The notes under the pieces were generated by a model. It was not told where the DNA came from. It ran no database searches and saw only the letters and a program-made list of their open reading frames with translations. From positions 7,490,001-7,554,000 of the forward strand of contig NZ_CP017641.1 of NCBI RefSeq assembly GCF_001983935.1: a stretch of 64,000 nt of DNA, in the 5' to 3' direction. Each line of letters opens with the position of its first letter. Within the stretch, counting starts at the first letter, position 1. This DNA is from Fuerstiella marisgermanici (GTDB taxonomy: Bacteria > Planctomycetota > Planctomycetia > Planctomycetales > Planctomycetaceae). This document shows, piece by piece, positions 27,011 through 35,486 of this stretch. Made by a program: the position numbers and the translations under genes.

Positions 27011-27817
27011 GTGAAACCGTCGTCTGCCAAACTATCAATCTCCGACCTTCGCTTCCGGTTTGCCGCTGACGGTCCGGATGTGCTTCACGTGCCGCAATTG
27101 ACGGTTCCGAATGGTCAATTCGTGAGCATCCTCGGTTCGTCCGGTTGCGGCAAGTCGACCCTGTTAAGACTTATTGCCGGACTGCTGAACCCGGGCCACG
27201 GCACACTCTTTCCGACTCCGACTCCGAATGCCGATTCGCAGCGCCAACATGGCGACGTTGGCATGGTCTTTCAGAGTGCAAATCTGGTCCCATGGCGGAC
27301 TGCCCGTCAAAACGTGCTGCTGCCGGCCGAACTTGGCCGAACTCGCGTTTCGGTCAGCGATGAACGGCTCTCCTCGCTGTTCCGGCTTGTCGGTCTGCGC
27401 GAACAGGATACGCACAAACGATCTTCTGCATTGTCCGGCGGCATGCAAATGCGAGTCTCTCTTGCCCGAGCGCTTGTGCTGCAACCGTCTCTGTTGTTGA
27501 TGGACGAACCGTTTGCGGCGCTGGACGATCTGCTGCGGATGCAGTTGGAAGAAGACGTTCGCCGGATTCACCACGAACGGTCGCTGACGACGGTTTTGGT
27601 CACTCACAACATTCAGGAAGCCGTCTTCATGAGTGACCGGGTGGTGGTGCTTGGCGGCCAGCCTTCAAGTATCCAGGCGGATATTGAAGTTTCACTGCCT
27701 TCGGATCGAGACTGGCAGCTTCGCGCAAACTCAGCTTTTCACGAGCTTGTAAATACCGTGACGGAAGCTCTGCACGCGACAAGTGGCGATCGTACGGCGG
27801 CCGAGGTGTCGTTATGA
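27011..27817 (+). CDS. ABC transporter ATP-binding protein (nitrate/sulfonate/taurine type)
   Basis: A 268-residue ATPase. It has Walker A GSSGCGKSTLLR, a Q-loop (MVFQSANLVPWRTARQN), the signature LSGGMQMRVSLARAL, Walker B LLLMDEPFAALD and the H-loop VTHNIQEAVFMSDRV. The wording is typical of the SsuB/TauB/ThiZ group, which imports sulfonates, taurine, nitrate or pyrimidine precursors. It starts at a GTG (27011). The stop overlaps the next start as ATGA at 27814-27817, so it is coupled to the permease. Confidence 0.9.
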   Translation: MKPSSAKLSISDLRFRFAADGPDVLHVPQLTVPNGQFVSILGSSGCGKSTLLRLIAGLLNPGHGTLFPTPTPNADSQRQHGDVGMVFQSANLVPWRTARQNVLLPAELGRTRVSVSDERLSSLFRLVGLREQDTHKRSSALSGGMQMRVSLARALVLQPSLLLMDEPFAALDDLLRMQLEEDVRRIHHERSLTTVLVTHNIQEAVFMSDRVVVLGGQPSSIQADIEVSLPSDRDWQLRANSAFHELVNTVTEALHATSGDRTAAEVSL

Positions 27818-28620
27818 AGGTAGGCGGCTTTGACGTGAAATCCGCAGCGTTGCTCGTCGCGGCTCCGCTCTGCGTACTGATCTGTTCGCTGAGTCTGTGG
27901 CAGCTTGTCGTCTGGGCTCGCGATATTTCCATCATCGTGGTGCCGTCGCCAATTGACGTTGCCAGGGCTCTGTACGAACACCGGGCCATGCTGTCCGAAG
28001 CCTGCTGGCAAACGGCGAAAGCGGCTATGACGGGTTTATTTGGCAGCTTTGTGATCGGCGTGCTCGGAGCGTTCGCGTTTTCGCAGTCTCGCATCATTCG
28101 CAGTGCGTTCTATCCGTACGCCATCCTGCTTCAGACGGTCCCAATTATCGCGCTTGCTCCCATCGTGGTGGTGTCGATCGGGCGAGGCTTCTACGGGATT
28201 GTGATTATCTCGACGATCATCAGCATCTTCCCGGTCATCACCAGCACGACGACGGGGCTGCTGCAGGTGGATGCGAATCTGCTGGAACTCTTTCGGCTCA
28301 ACAATGCGACTCGCTGGCAAACGCTATGGAAGCTCCGTCTTCCCAACGCCCTGCCCTACCTCATCAGCGGGCTTCGCATTGCGGGCGGAGCAGCCATCGT
28401 CGGCGCGATTGTCGGAGAATTTTTTGTGGGCGACGACGTGAAGGGGTTGGGCGTGCTAATCCAAAACAAGAGCGGCGGCTTCCAAACCGACGAACTCTAC
28501 GCGGCAGTCGTGGTTTCAACGTTGCTTGGTGTGGCCGCGTTTGTGACCGTGACCGTCGTCGGCGAATGGATTCTACGACGATTTTTGGGCATGAGTTTGA
28601 GCGGCGTAAGTCAGCGGTAG
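27814..28620 (+). CDS. ABC transporter permease (SsuC/TauC type)
   Basis: A 268-residue membrane protein with about six hydrophobic segments and the permease EAA-like motif (LFRLNNATRWQTLWKLRLPNALPYLISGLRIAGGAAIVGAIVGEFF) at about residues 152-210. It is the partner of the ATPase gene it overlaps by four bases. No substrate-binding protein gene lies on either side, so the binding protein is encoded elsewhere or the importer is specialised. Confidence 0.9.
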   Translation: MKVGGFDVKSAALLVAAPLCVLICSLSLWQLVVWARDISIIVVPSPIDVARALYEHRAMLSEACWQTAKAAMTGLFGSFVIGVLGAFAFSQSRIIRSAFYPYAILLQTVPIIALAPIVVVSIGRGFYGIVIISTIISIFPVITSTTTGLLQVDANLLELFRLNNATRWQTLWKLRLPNALPYLISGLRIAGGAAIVGAIVGEFFVGDDVKGLGVLIQNKSGGFQTDELYAAVVVSTLLGVAAFVTVTVVGEWILRRFLGMSLSGVSQR

Positions 28621-28913
28621 GCGAATCATCACGTAAAAGTTTGATTAAAAAGCCAACGCAGATCGGCCGGGAACTCGTTCTGGAACTCACAACCGCTTCG
28701 CATATTGTTAAGCTACGCATTGCCAGCAGCGTGTTCGTCACTTGTGTTTTACGGACGGGAGGGTGCTGGCAGCCTGGGCCTCAGAAATACGTCCTCAATC
28801 ATTGTCCGCGCGTTCAGAAGAATTTTGAGATCACCCAATCCGGTTTGATTCGTCGCTGCGAGGACTGCGCAGACACAGCGACATGCGATGGCCGGAGCTG
28901 ATAGTTGTCAAAT

Positions 28914-29528
28914 ATGACTCCGAACAACGAATCCTTCGAAGGGGCGATTAACAAGATTGCGGTACGCAGTCTGATGGAGAATCGCCGGTCGATTAAGCCC
29001 GCCGACTTTTCCGATCAGCGAGTGCAGGATGAGATCGTTTGGCAGATGCTCAGCAACGCCAACTGGGCACCAACTCACGGCATGACCGAACCCTGGCGAT
29101 TCTTCGTCTATACCGACGCGGCAAAGCTGCGGTTGGGAAAGCGACTTGCGAAAATCTATGAGCAAATCACTACGCCGGAATTGAGGAAACCTGCCAAAGC
29201 CGAAAAGCTAATCGCCAATGCCGAACGATCTTCTCACCTGATCGTCATTGCCATGAAACGCCAGGCATCAGAGAAAATCCCGGAGATCGAAGAAGTGCAG
29301 GCGGTCGCCTGTGCCGTCCAGAATCTGCACCTGACGGCAACCGCGTTTGGAGTAGGAGGCTACTGGTCATCCGGCGCAGCCATCTGCAGCGAACAACTTC
29401 GAGACCACCTTGGACTCAGCAACAAGGACTGCGTCCTCGGCTTGTTTTACGTCGGCTACCCTAAAACCGAATGGCCAAAAGGCTGCCGAAGTCCGATCGA
29501 AGACAAGGTCGTCTGGCGGGCGGACTAG
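28914..29528 (+). CDS. Nitroreductase-family flavoprotein
   Basis: A 204-residue cytosolic protein of the FMN-dependent nitroreductase family. It has the N-terminal RRSIKPADF block (phosphate contact), NANWAPTHGMTEPWRFFV, and the C-terminal GVGGYWSSGAA and LGLFYVGYPKTEWP segments, the last being typical of the flavin site. Such enzymes reduce nitro compounds, quinones or related electrophiles using NAD(P)H. I chose the ATG at 28914; a TTG three codons earlier is less likely. It slightly precedes the cytochrome gene, whose open frame begins within it. Confidence 0.85.
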   Translation: MTPNNESFEGAINKIAVRSLMENRRSIKPADFSDQRVQDEIVWQMLSNANWAPTHGMTEPWRFFVYTDAAKLRLGKRLAKIYEQITTPELRKPAKAEKLIANAERSSHLIVIAMKRQASEKIPEIEEVQAVACAVQNLHLTATAFGVGGYWSSGAAICSEQLRDHLGLSNKDCVLGLFYVGYPKTEWPKGCRSPIEDKVVWRAD

Positions 29529-29617
29529 GTGATCTGTACGATGGCTTATTCCTGCCATCGCTGCGAATTCTACGGCCTCGACAGGCCACAGCGCGAAATT
29601 GTCCTCAGGCTGCTTCT

Positions 29618-30826
29618 TTGACGACGCAATCTAAAATTCTGGCCACAGGTATTGTCCTGACTGCAATGGCAATCGTCATCGTGGCCCTCTGGTTAGCCGA
29701 CGGCGCACCACCCTCGCCTCTTGTGCCCAACGGCCCTGCGCAACAGGTTGCGATTGAGGTCGATCCTTCTGACACGGGCGAACCGACCCCCTCGTACCAT
29801 CAGTTTGTTGGGCATATGACGTGTGCCGAATGCCATAGTGAAATTCATTCCGTTCATATTGCCACGCCGCATGCGAACACATTCGCTTCAACGTCCGAAT
29901 CGCCGATCGCACAGCAATTTTGCGGGCGTACCATGTCATCCGGTGGCAAGTATGGTACGTATGAGTATCAGTGTGACGATGAAGGGTTATTAGTCGATAT
30001 TCAGGAACGCCGAGACGGGCGCCTGTTTCCGCTGGAGTACGCAGTCGGGTCTGGAAAGCACGCTGTGACGTTTCTGACGCTGCTGCCCGACGGAGCCGAA
30101 ACCATCGGCGTCGAGCATCGCATGACATGGTTTCGAGCCAGTGGAGAATCCGGAATCACGCCGGGTCAAAACGCTGATGTCCCCGAACGAGCCGTCGATT
30201 TCTTTGGTAGGGTCTTTCGCGGCGAGGACATGCGCCGCTGCGTCAGTTGTCACGTCACGACCGGCCATATCGTACGCGGTCGAATCGAAAATCTGACTGC
30301 TGGCATTCATTGCGAACGTTGCCACGGGCCAGGCAAGGAACATGTCCAGGCAGCTGAGGACGATGACACAGCCGCCGCTACCGCTGCGATCCGCAGCAAA
30401 TGGTCAGGGGCTGACGAAGTTGCGATGTGCGGCGAATGCCACCGAATGCCCGACGATCTGGCGCCGGAACGGTTGAAACGGTACCCAAATTCTCTGGTTC
30501 GATTTCAGCCAGTCGGTCTGTTACGGAGTCGTTGCTTTACGGAATCCGCCGGGCGCATGAAGTGCACCACGTGCCACGATCCGCACGCACCCGTGGAATC
30601 TCGTTCTTTGGCGATGCAGCTGGATTCGTGTCGACAGTGTCACAGCAAACCCACCGAGACTCATTGCGCGGCCGGACACTCAGACGGCTGTATCAAGTGC
30701 CACATGCCGGCGATAGAATTGCTGCCCGGCATTTCATTTCACGATCACTGGATCCGAGTTCACGACAATGACGCTGCAGCCGATGGAAACGTCGATGATG
30801 ATGCTGGTCACGCTTCGGCACGGTGA
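29618..30826 (+). CDS. Membrane-anchored heptaheme c-type cytochrome
   Basis: An uncleaved or cleaved N-terminal hydrophobic segment (ILATGIVLTAMAIVIVALWLA) is followed by seven CxxCH heme motifs: CAECH, CVSCH, CERCH, CGECH, CTTCH, CRQCH and CIKCH. The first is at about residues 69-73. The spacing and the CHDPHAP block resemble the cytochrome c554/c-prime group. It would carry electrons outside the cytoplasmic membrane. The start is uncertain: the TTG at 29618 sits just before the membrane segment, while the ATG at 29471 overlaps the nitroreductase gene. It leads a run of four plus-strand genes up to 35338. Confidence 0.85.
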   Translation: MTTQSKILATGIVLTAMAIVIVALWLADGAPPSPLVPNGPAQQVAIEVDPSDTGEPTPSYHQFVGHMTCAECHSEIHSVHIATPHANTFASTSESPIAQQFCGRTMSSGGKYGTYEYQCDDEGLLVDIQERRDGRLFPLEYAVGSGKHAVTFLTLLPDGAETIGVEHRMTWFRASGESGITPGQNADVPERAVDFFGRVFRGEDMRRCVSCHVTTGHIVRGRIENLTAGIHCERCHGPGKEHVQAAEDDDTAAATAAIRSKWSGADEVAMCGECHRMPDDLAPERLKRYPNSLVRFQPVGLLRSRCFTESAGRMKCTTCHDPHAPVESRSLAMQLDSCRQCHSKPTETHCAAGHSDGCIKCHMPAIELLPGISFHDHWIRVHDNDAAADGNVDDDAGHASAR

Positions 30827-30840
30827 GGGAATTGTTTTGA

Positions 30841-32526
30841 ATGGTTGAATCAAATCCCCAAGACCCAGTCACTCCGGCGACTAAATGTCCCCCAAAATCG
30901 CGGCGGCGATGGATGTTTCGACTTGCTGCGGTACTGCTTGCATTGAGCTTTTTTCCCGTGACGGAAGTTGTTCTGCGGGCTCTGAACGTTGGCCGAAATG
31001 TCAACCTGGTGATCCCGATCGAAGACAATTTGCTCGCCACGACGGGCGACTTTACGCATCAGATAAACGGAATGGCGGACCTCGCGTTTTACGGGACGAC
31101 GGATCTTAGCGGCCCCGAAACTCGCCCATTCACACTGCCCCGTCCCGACAACACGTTTCGGATTGTCGTGGTCGGTGGTTCCACCGTCATCGGCTTTCCG
31201 TACGCGCCGGAATTCGCATTTCCTCGGCAGTTGGAAATGCAACTGGAACTCCAAAATCCCGGACTGGACGTCGAAGTCTTAAACGCCGGCATCACCGCGA
31301 TGAACAGTTTTGCCGTGAACGAACTGGTGGCTCAGTGCTTCGACGCGAAGCCAGATCTGGTTGTGATTCATACGGGGCACAACGAATTTTATGGCCCCGG
31401 CGGCCCTGCTTCGACGGCTTTTCAGCTTTCGCCGGAACTGATCCGGCAAACGTACCACTTTCGTCGGTGGAGGTCAGTTCAGATTGTTGCCGCTTTAAGT
31501 CCGCCGCCGGACAATGCCGGAGAAGATTTGCTAAATGTGTTGCCACGTCAGCTGAGTATTCCGCTGAATGGACCGGTCTACCTGCAGGCGAGAACGAACT
31601 ACGAATCCAACCTTCGCCGAATGATTAAAGCTTGCCGGAAGTCAGACACGCCGGTGCTGCTGACGACAGTGGCGTGCAATCTGAAGGACCAAAGCCCGTT
31701 GCTGGCCGAATGGCGAAACGAATCGATTGACGGGAAGGTCGAATGGGACAGTCTGTTGGCGGACGCAGCCCTATTGATTCAGCAACGTGACTATCACGCA
31801 GCGTTGAACGCGTTGGAACGGGCGAGCGACCTTGAGTCGGAACATGCGATGCTCAGTTATCGCCGCGGACAGTGCTACGATGGGTTGGGCGATGTCCAGC
31901 AGGCGTGGGCCGCGTTTTCTGAAGCTCGCGATCTGGATGCGTGTCGGTTTCGCATTCCATCAGAGTTCCACGAGATCGCGCGACGAGTTGCTGACGAGCA
32001 CCCTCACTGCCACTTTCTGGATTTGACAGCGGCGATGGTTGCGGACGGTTACTCCGATCCCCCGGGGTACAATCTTTTCCTGGAACACGTTCATTACAAC
32101 TTTGAAGGCCATCATTTGGTGGGGCGGCTGTTCGCAAAATTCATTCAGGAAAACATTCGATCTGGTCGTTGGAATAGTGATCGAGTTGCAAGTTCAAATG
32201 AAATGCAGAAGTCTCTCGGATTTCTGCCTGAAGATGATCTGGCGGCGACTTCATTTGCGATCGAGGTCTTGCAAACCGGTCCATTTGCGCAGACGGCTGA
32301 TCGGCAATCGCATATCGAATTCTTGACCCAGCGGGCGGGTCGGCTGTTTGAGCTTGTTCCCTCAGATCGGCGAGACGTCTTTGCTGAGTTGTCGCTGAAC
32401 CAGATGTCTGGCGCTTTACCTCAACATTTGCTGGCCGAATTCGAAGAACGAGGCAACAAGCAAGCGGTAGAATTGATGCGAAAATGCTGGAAACTGCGAA
32501 AGCCGTGGCTCCGAAATGTTCCTTAG
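30841..32526 (+). CDS. Membrane-anchored SGNH-hydrolase-like protein with TPR insert
   Basis: A 561-residue protein. After a basic cytosolic start and a membrane anchor (MFRLAAVLLALSFFPVTEVVL), it shows SGNH-type blocks: VVGGSTVIGFP (block I Ser), HTGHNEFYGPGG (block III Asn) and the late HVHYNFEGHHLVG (block V His). Between them a tetratricopeptide-like helical part lies at about residues 300-360 (QQRDYHAALNALERASDLE). SGNH enzymes cleave esters or transfer acyl groups. It starts 14 bases after the cytochrome stop. The substrate is unknown. Confidence 0.75.
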   Translation: MVESNPQDPVTPATKCPPKSRRRWMFRLAAVLLALSFFPVTEVVLRALNVGRNVNLVIPIEDNLLATTGDFTHQINGMADLAFYGTTDLSGPETRPFTLPRPDNTFRIVVVGGSTVIGFPYAPEFAFPRQLEMQLELQNPGLDVEVLNAGITAMNSFAVNELVAQCFDAKPDLVVIHTGHNEFYGPGGPASTAFQLSPELIRQTYHFRRWRSVQIVAALSPPPDNAGEDLLNVLPRQLSIPLNGPVYLQARTNYESNLRRMIKACRKSDTPVLLTTVACNLKDQSPLLAEWRNESIDGKVEWDSLLADAALLIQQRDYHAALNALERASDLESEHAMLSYRRGQCYDGLGDVQQAWAAFSEARDLDACRFRIPSEFHEIARRVADEHPHCHFLDLTAAMVADGYSDPPGYNLFLEHVHYNFEGHHLVGRLFAKFIQENIRSGRWNSDRVASSNEMQKSLGFLPEDDLAATSFAIEVLQTGPFAQTADRQSHIEFLTQRAGRLFELVPSDRRDVFAELSLNQMSGALPQHLLAEFEERGNKQAVELMRKCWKLRKPWLRNVP

Positions 32527-32625
32527 ATCACAAGCAAACGCTTCCGTGATCCAGTCCAGATTGACCACCACGAACTACCGCCTCGACCAGTCGTCTGTTT
32601 TCTATCTCTGCAAGGGAGTTTGGCA

Positions 32626-34329
32626 TTGTTGAACGCGCAAACCACAAAGTGGATCTCGGCACTGGTGGTTATCGTCTTGATGGGTTCCGGCACTGCTGAA
32701 TCGGCCGACGTGAAGTTTGCTGACGTTGCCAGTGAGCTGGGCGTTCGTTTTGTTCATAGCTCGCCGCAGTCGCCGCTGCGGCATATTCACCTGACAATGG
32801 GATCTGGTGTAGGTGTTGCCGACTTCGATCGCGACGGCTGGCCCGACTTGTACTTCGCTCAGGGGCAGCCGTGGGACGAGGGGCATGTAGCCGAGTCTGG
32901 TGCTGTGGACGAATTATTCCGCAACCAGTTGTTTCGTGCTGAACGTAAGGCATTCTCGCAGGTCGCGGACTTCACCACGGTGGCCTCCGGAGCGTTCGGC
33001 ATGGGGGTCGCTGTCGGCGATTCCAACAACGACGGGTTCCCCGATCTGTACGTTTCACGGTTCGGTGCCGACTGGTTGTTACTAAACAACGGTGACGGCA
33101 CGTTTTCGAAATCGGCTGCCTCACTGCCCAATTCCACTGCTGGCTACTGCGCCAGTTGCACGTGGACTGAGGTCAATGGTGATGGGGTTCCAGATCTGTT
33201 CATCACGCGGTACGTCAGAATCTCGGAGTCTGAATATCCCGTTTGTGCGGATACTGCAACGGGGCTGCCGATCGTCTGTCAGCCTCAGAAGTATGCGGCG
33301 CTCTCAGACGTGCTGCTTGTCGGCGACGGCTATGGGGAGTTCGCTGATTCTTCGGAAGCCTCTGGTTTGAATTCCGTCTCAGCGGCACCAGGACTTGCGG
33401 TGGTTTCGCATGACTGCGACAGCGATGGCGATCTGGACATTCTGGTCGCTAACGACGCTGTGCCAAACCACCTGTGGATCAATGACGGAACCGGTCAGTT
33501 CGAAGAAAGCGGTCTGATCGCTGGGGTCGCCGTCAACAGTAAAGGGTTGCGCGAAGCTGGCATGGGAATAGCGGTTGGGGACGCCACGGGAAACGGGCGA
33601 GCCGACTTTGTCGTCACCAACTATTTTGCGGAAACCAATACATTCTATCGCAACGAAGGTTATGGACTCTTCCACGATGTGTCAGACGAGATTGGCGTCG
33701 GTGCGCCCAGCCGCAGTCGACTTGCATTCGGCGTCAATTTTCTGGACGCGGATGGCGACGGCGATCTGGATCTATTTGTCGCCAACGGACATATCCACGA
33801 CCGGTTGCAGGAGCTCGGCCGCAATATTCCTTATCGCCAGCCACCTCAGTTGCTGACGTTCGATGCCGGGCGATACACGGACGTTTCCGAATCCGTCGGC
33901 ACCACGTTTCAAAAGCCTCGTCTTGGCCGCGGCTCCGCAACGCTCGACTTCAACCGCGACGGCCGCACTGATGTGATCATGACCGATCTTGGCGGCAGCC
34001 CGGCGTTGTTTCAAAACCAAACCCCGCAACTGGGCCGACAAGTTCGCATCCGAATTGTGGGCCGAACGGCTGCCAGAGACGCGGTCAGCACGCGTGTTAA
34101 GTTTCTTGCCGGTGAAATGGCATTGGGCGTGCGTTTCGTTGACGGAAGCAGTAGCTATCTGTCGACCAGCGAACAAGTGATTACGTTTTCGGCTGCACCA
34201 CCGTCACAAGTGGACCGCGTTGAGGTACAATGGCCAACCGGTTCAGTCCAAACGGTCGCGATTTCCCCAACCACGACCGAAGTCACGGTGGTGGAAGGCG
34301 TCGAGCAACCGTTTGCGATGTCTCAATAA
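32626..34329 (+). CDS. FG-GAP/VCBS repeat protein with ASPIC/UnbV C-terminus
   Basis: A 567-residue secreted protein of the CRTAC1 type. A leader (WISALVVIVLMGSGTAESA) is followed by beta-propeller repeats with calcium-binding turns such as DFDRDGWPDLYFA, DSNNDGFPDLYVS, DSDGDLDILVA, DADGDGDLDLFVA and DFNRDGRTDVI. The C-terminal ASPIC/UnbV domain is seen in VDRVEVQWPTGSVQTVA. It is probably an adhesion or scaffold protein outside the cell. I chose the TTG at 32626 because AAGGGAG lies seven bases upstream. Confidence 0.85.
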   Translation: MLNAQTTKWISALVVIVLMGSGTAESADVKFADVASELGVRFVHSSPQSPLRHIHLTMGSGVGVADFDRDGWPDLYFAQGQPWDEGHVAESGAVDELFRNQLFRAERKAFSQVADFTTVASGAFGMGVAVGDSNNDGFPDLYVSRFGADWLLLNNGDGTFSKSAASLPNSTAGYCASCTWTEVNGDGVPDLFITRYVRISESEYPVCADTATGLPIVCQPQKYAALSDVLLVGDGYGEFADSSEASGLNSVSAAPGLAVVSHDCDSDGDLDILVANDAVPNHLWINDGTGQFEESGLIAGVAVNSKGLREAGMGIAVGDATGNGRADFVVTNYFAETNTFYRNEGYGLFHDVSDEIGVGAPSRSRLAFGVNFLDADGDGDLDLFVANGHIHDRLQELGRNIPYRQPPQLLTFDAGRYTDVSESVGTTFQKPRLGRGSATLDFNRDGRTDVIMTDLGGSPALFQNQTPQLGRQVRIRIVGRTAARDAVSTRVKFLAGEMALGVRFVDGSSSYLSTSEQVITFSAAPPSQVDRVEVQWPTGSVQTVAISPTTTEVTVVEGVEQPFAMSQ

Positions 34330-34342
34330 GGAAGACTTCCGG

Positions 34343-35338
34343 ATGCGGCGAATCCTTTCGATTGTGATGTGCCTGGTCGTTGTTGTCGCCGCCATCGCTG
34401 CGTACGCACTCAGAGGCGGCGGAGAGCAAACTCGTGAAGCTGGCCTTCTGGCGCTGCGGCACGGGGATTACGCGGCAGCGTTCGAACAATTGGAATCGCA
34501 CCTCGCAGAAAAGCCTGACGATGCCGCTACGCGACAAATTTTGGCAGATGCGTATGTCCAGCAACAGTTGTTTGGCAAAGCGGTCGATCACTACGCGGTG
34601 TTAAGTGAAAGTTCGGCAGGTGATTTATCGTTGCGGCGAAAGCTGGCTGCTGCTGCATTGAGTGCAGGACGCGACGGGTTGGCGGAGGACATTCTAAAGG
34701 ATCTTTGGGAATCTCAGCCGCAGGATTTCGGAGTCAACCTGGCACTCGGTGAACTGTATTTTAAAACGGGGCGTGCGGCCGATGCGATTCCGTTTATTGA
34801 AACCTGCATCGCTCAGCGGCCTCAGCGAGCCCAAAGTTATCTGCTGCTGGCCGATGCGTTGGATGCAGCCAACCGCGATCAGGAGATGATCGCCCCACTG
34901 AAAACATGCATCCGCCTCGAACCAGACAACGCAGTCGCTCATGCCAATCTGGCTCACGCGTATCAGGCTGCCGGGCACTCGACGGATGCGATTGTCGAAG
35001 CCGAATGGTGTTTGCATCGGAACCCGGACCTGACGTCGGTTCGGTTGATCTTAGCGAAAGCTCAGCGAGACAGCGGCGAATTCGACGCAGCTCTGCAGAA
35101 CGCGGAGCACATCCTCGCGGCGGAGCCTTCCAATCTCGACGCGGCTCTGTTGGCTGCCGAGTTGTTGTTTTTTCAGGGGAAGGGTGAGTCCGTATTCGAC
35201 AGGCTGATCGGTTTCTACGACGCACACAAAAACAGCAGACCGCTGATAAACCAACTCATGCGCGCGGCCGCAGCGCGGCAGGACCGAGAAGCGATGGAGA
35301 AATTTCGCACAGAACTTGAGCGTTTGCTGGCGCAGTGA
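34343..35338 (+). CDS. Membrane-anchored tetratricopeptide (TPR) protein
   Basis: A 331-residue protein with one N-terminal membrane segment (ILSIVMCLVVVVAAIAAYAL) and about seven to eight TPR-like helix pairs, for example ALRHGDYAAAFEQLESHLAEKPDD and ALGELYFKTGRAADAIPFIETCI. TPR arrays hold protein complexes together. The ATG at 34343 follows AAGGAAG at 34328-34334 by eight bases. It is the last gene of the cytochrome-SGNH-VCBS-TPR run and starts 13 bases after the VCBS stop. Confidence 0.85.
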   Translation: MRRILSIVMCLVVVVAAIAAYALRGGGEQTREAGLLALRHGDYAAAFEQLESHLAEKPDDAATRQILADAYVQQQLFGKAVDHYAVLSESSAGDLSLRRKLAAAALSAGRDGLAEDILKDLWESQPQDFGVNLALGELYFKTGRAADAIPFIETCIAQRPQRAQSYLLLADALDAANRDQEMIAPLKTCIRLEPDNAVAHANLAHAYQAAGHSTDAIVEAEWCLHRNPDLTSVRLILAKAQRDSGEFDAALQNAEHILAAEPSNLDAALLAAELLFFQGKGESVFDRLIGFYDAHKNSRPLINQLMRAAAARQDREAMEKFRTELERLLAQ

Positions 35339-35486
35339 TGCGGTGCCCCGGGCCTTCGCCAGTGAAATTCCAAAACGACGCATGACGAGCCTGCCATTTC
35401 CGTCTATGCTGTAAACAATCCCGCCGGCATTCTTTTGCCACACGCCCCCCCTGCTGTCTTCACCTGTTACCTCCCCGGAGTTGGTC

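Noticed and set aside
28326-28901. Plus-strand frame of 191 codons that could have been a substrate-binding protein
   Set aside because: Its first two thirds lie out of frame inside the permease gene and are Arg/Cys-rich; there is no leader or binding-protein motif.
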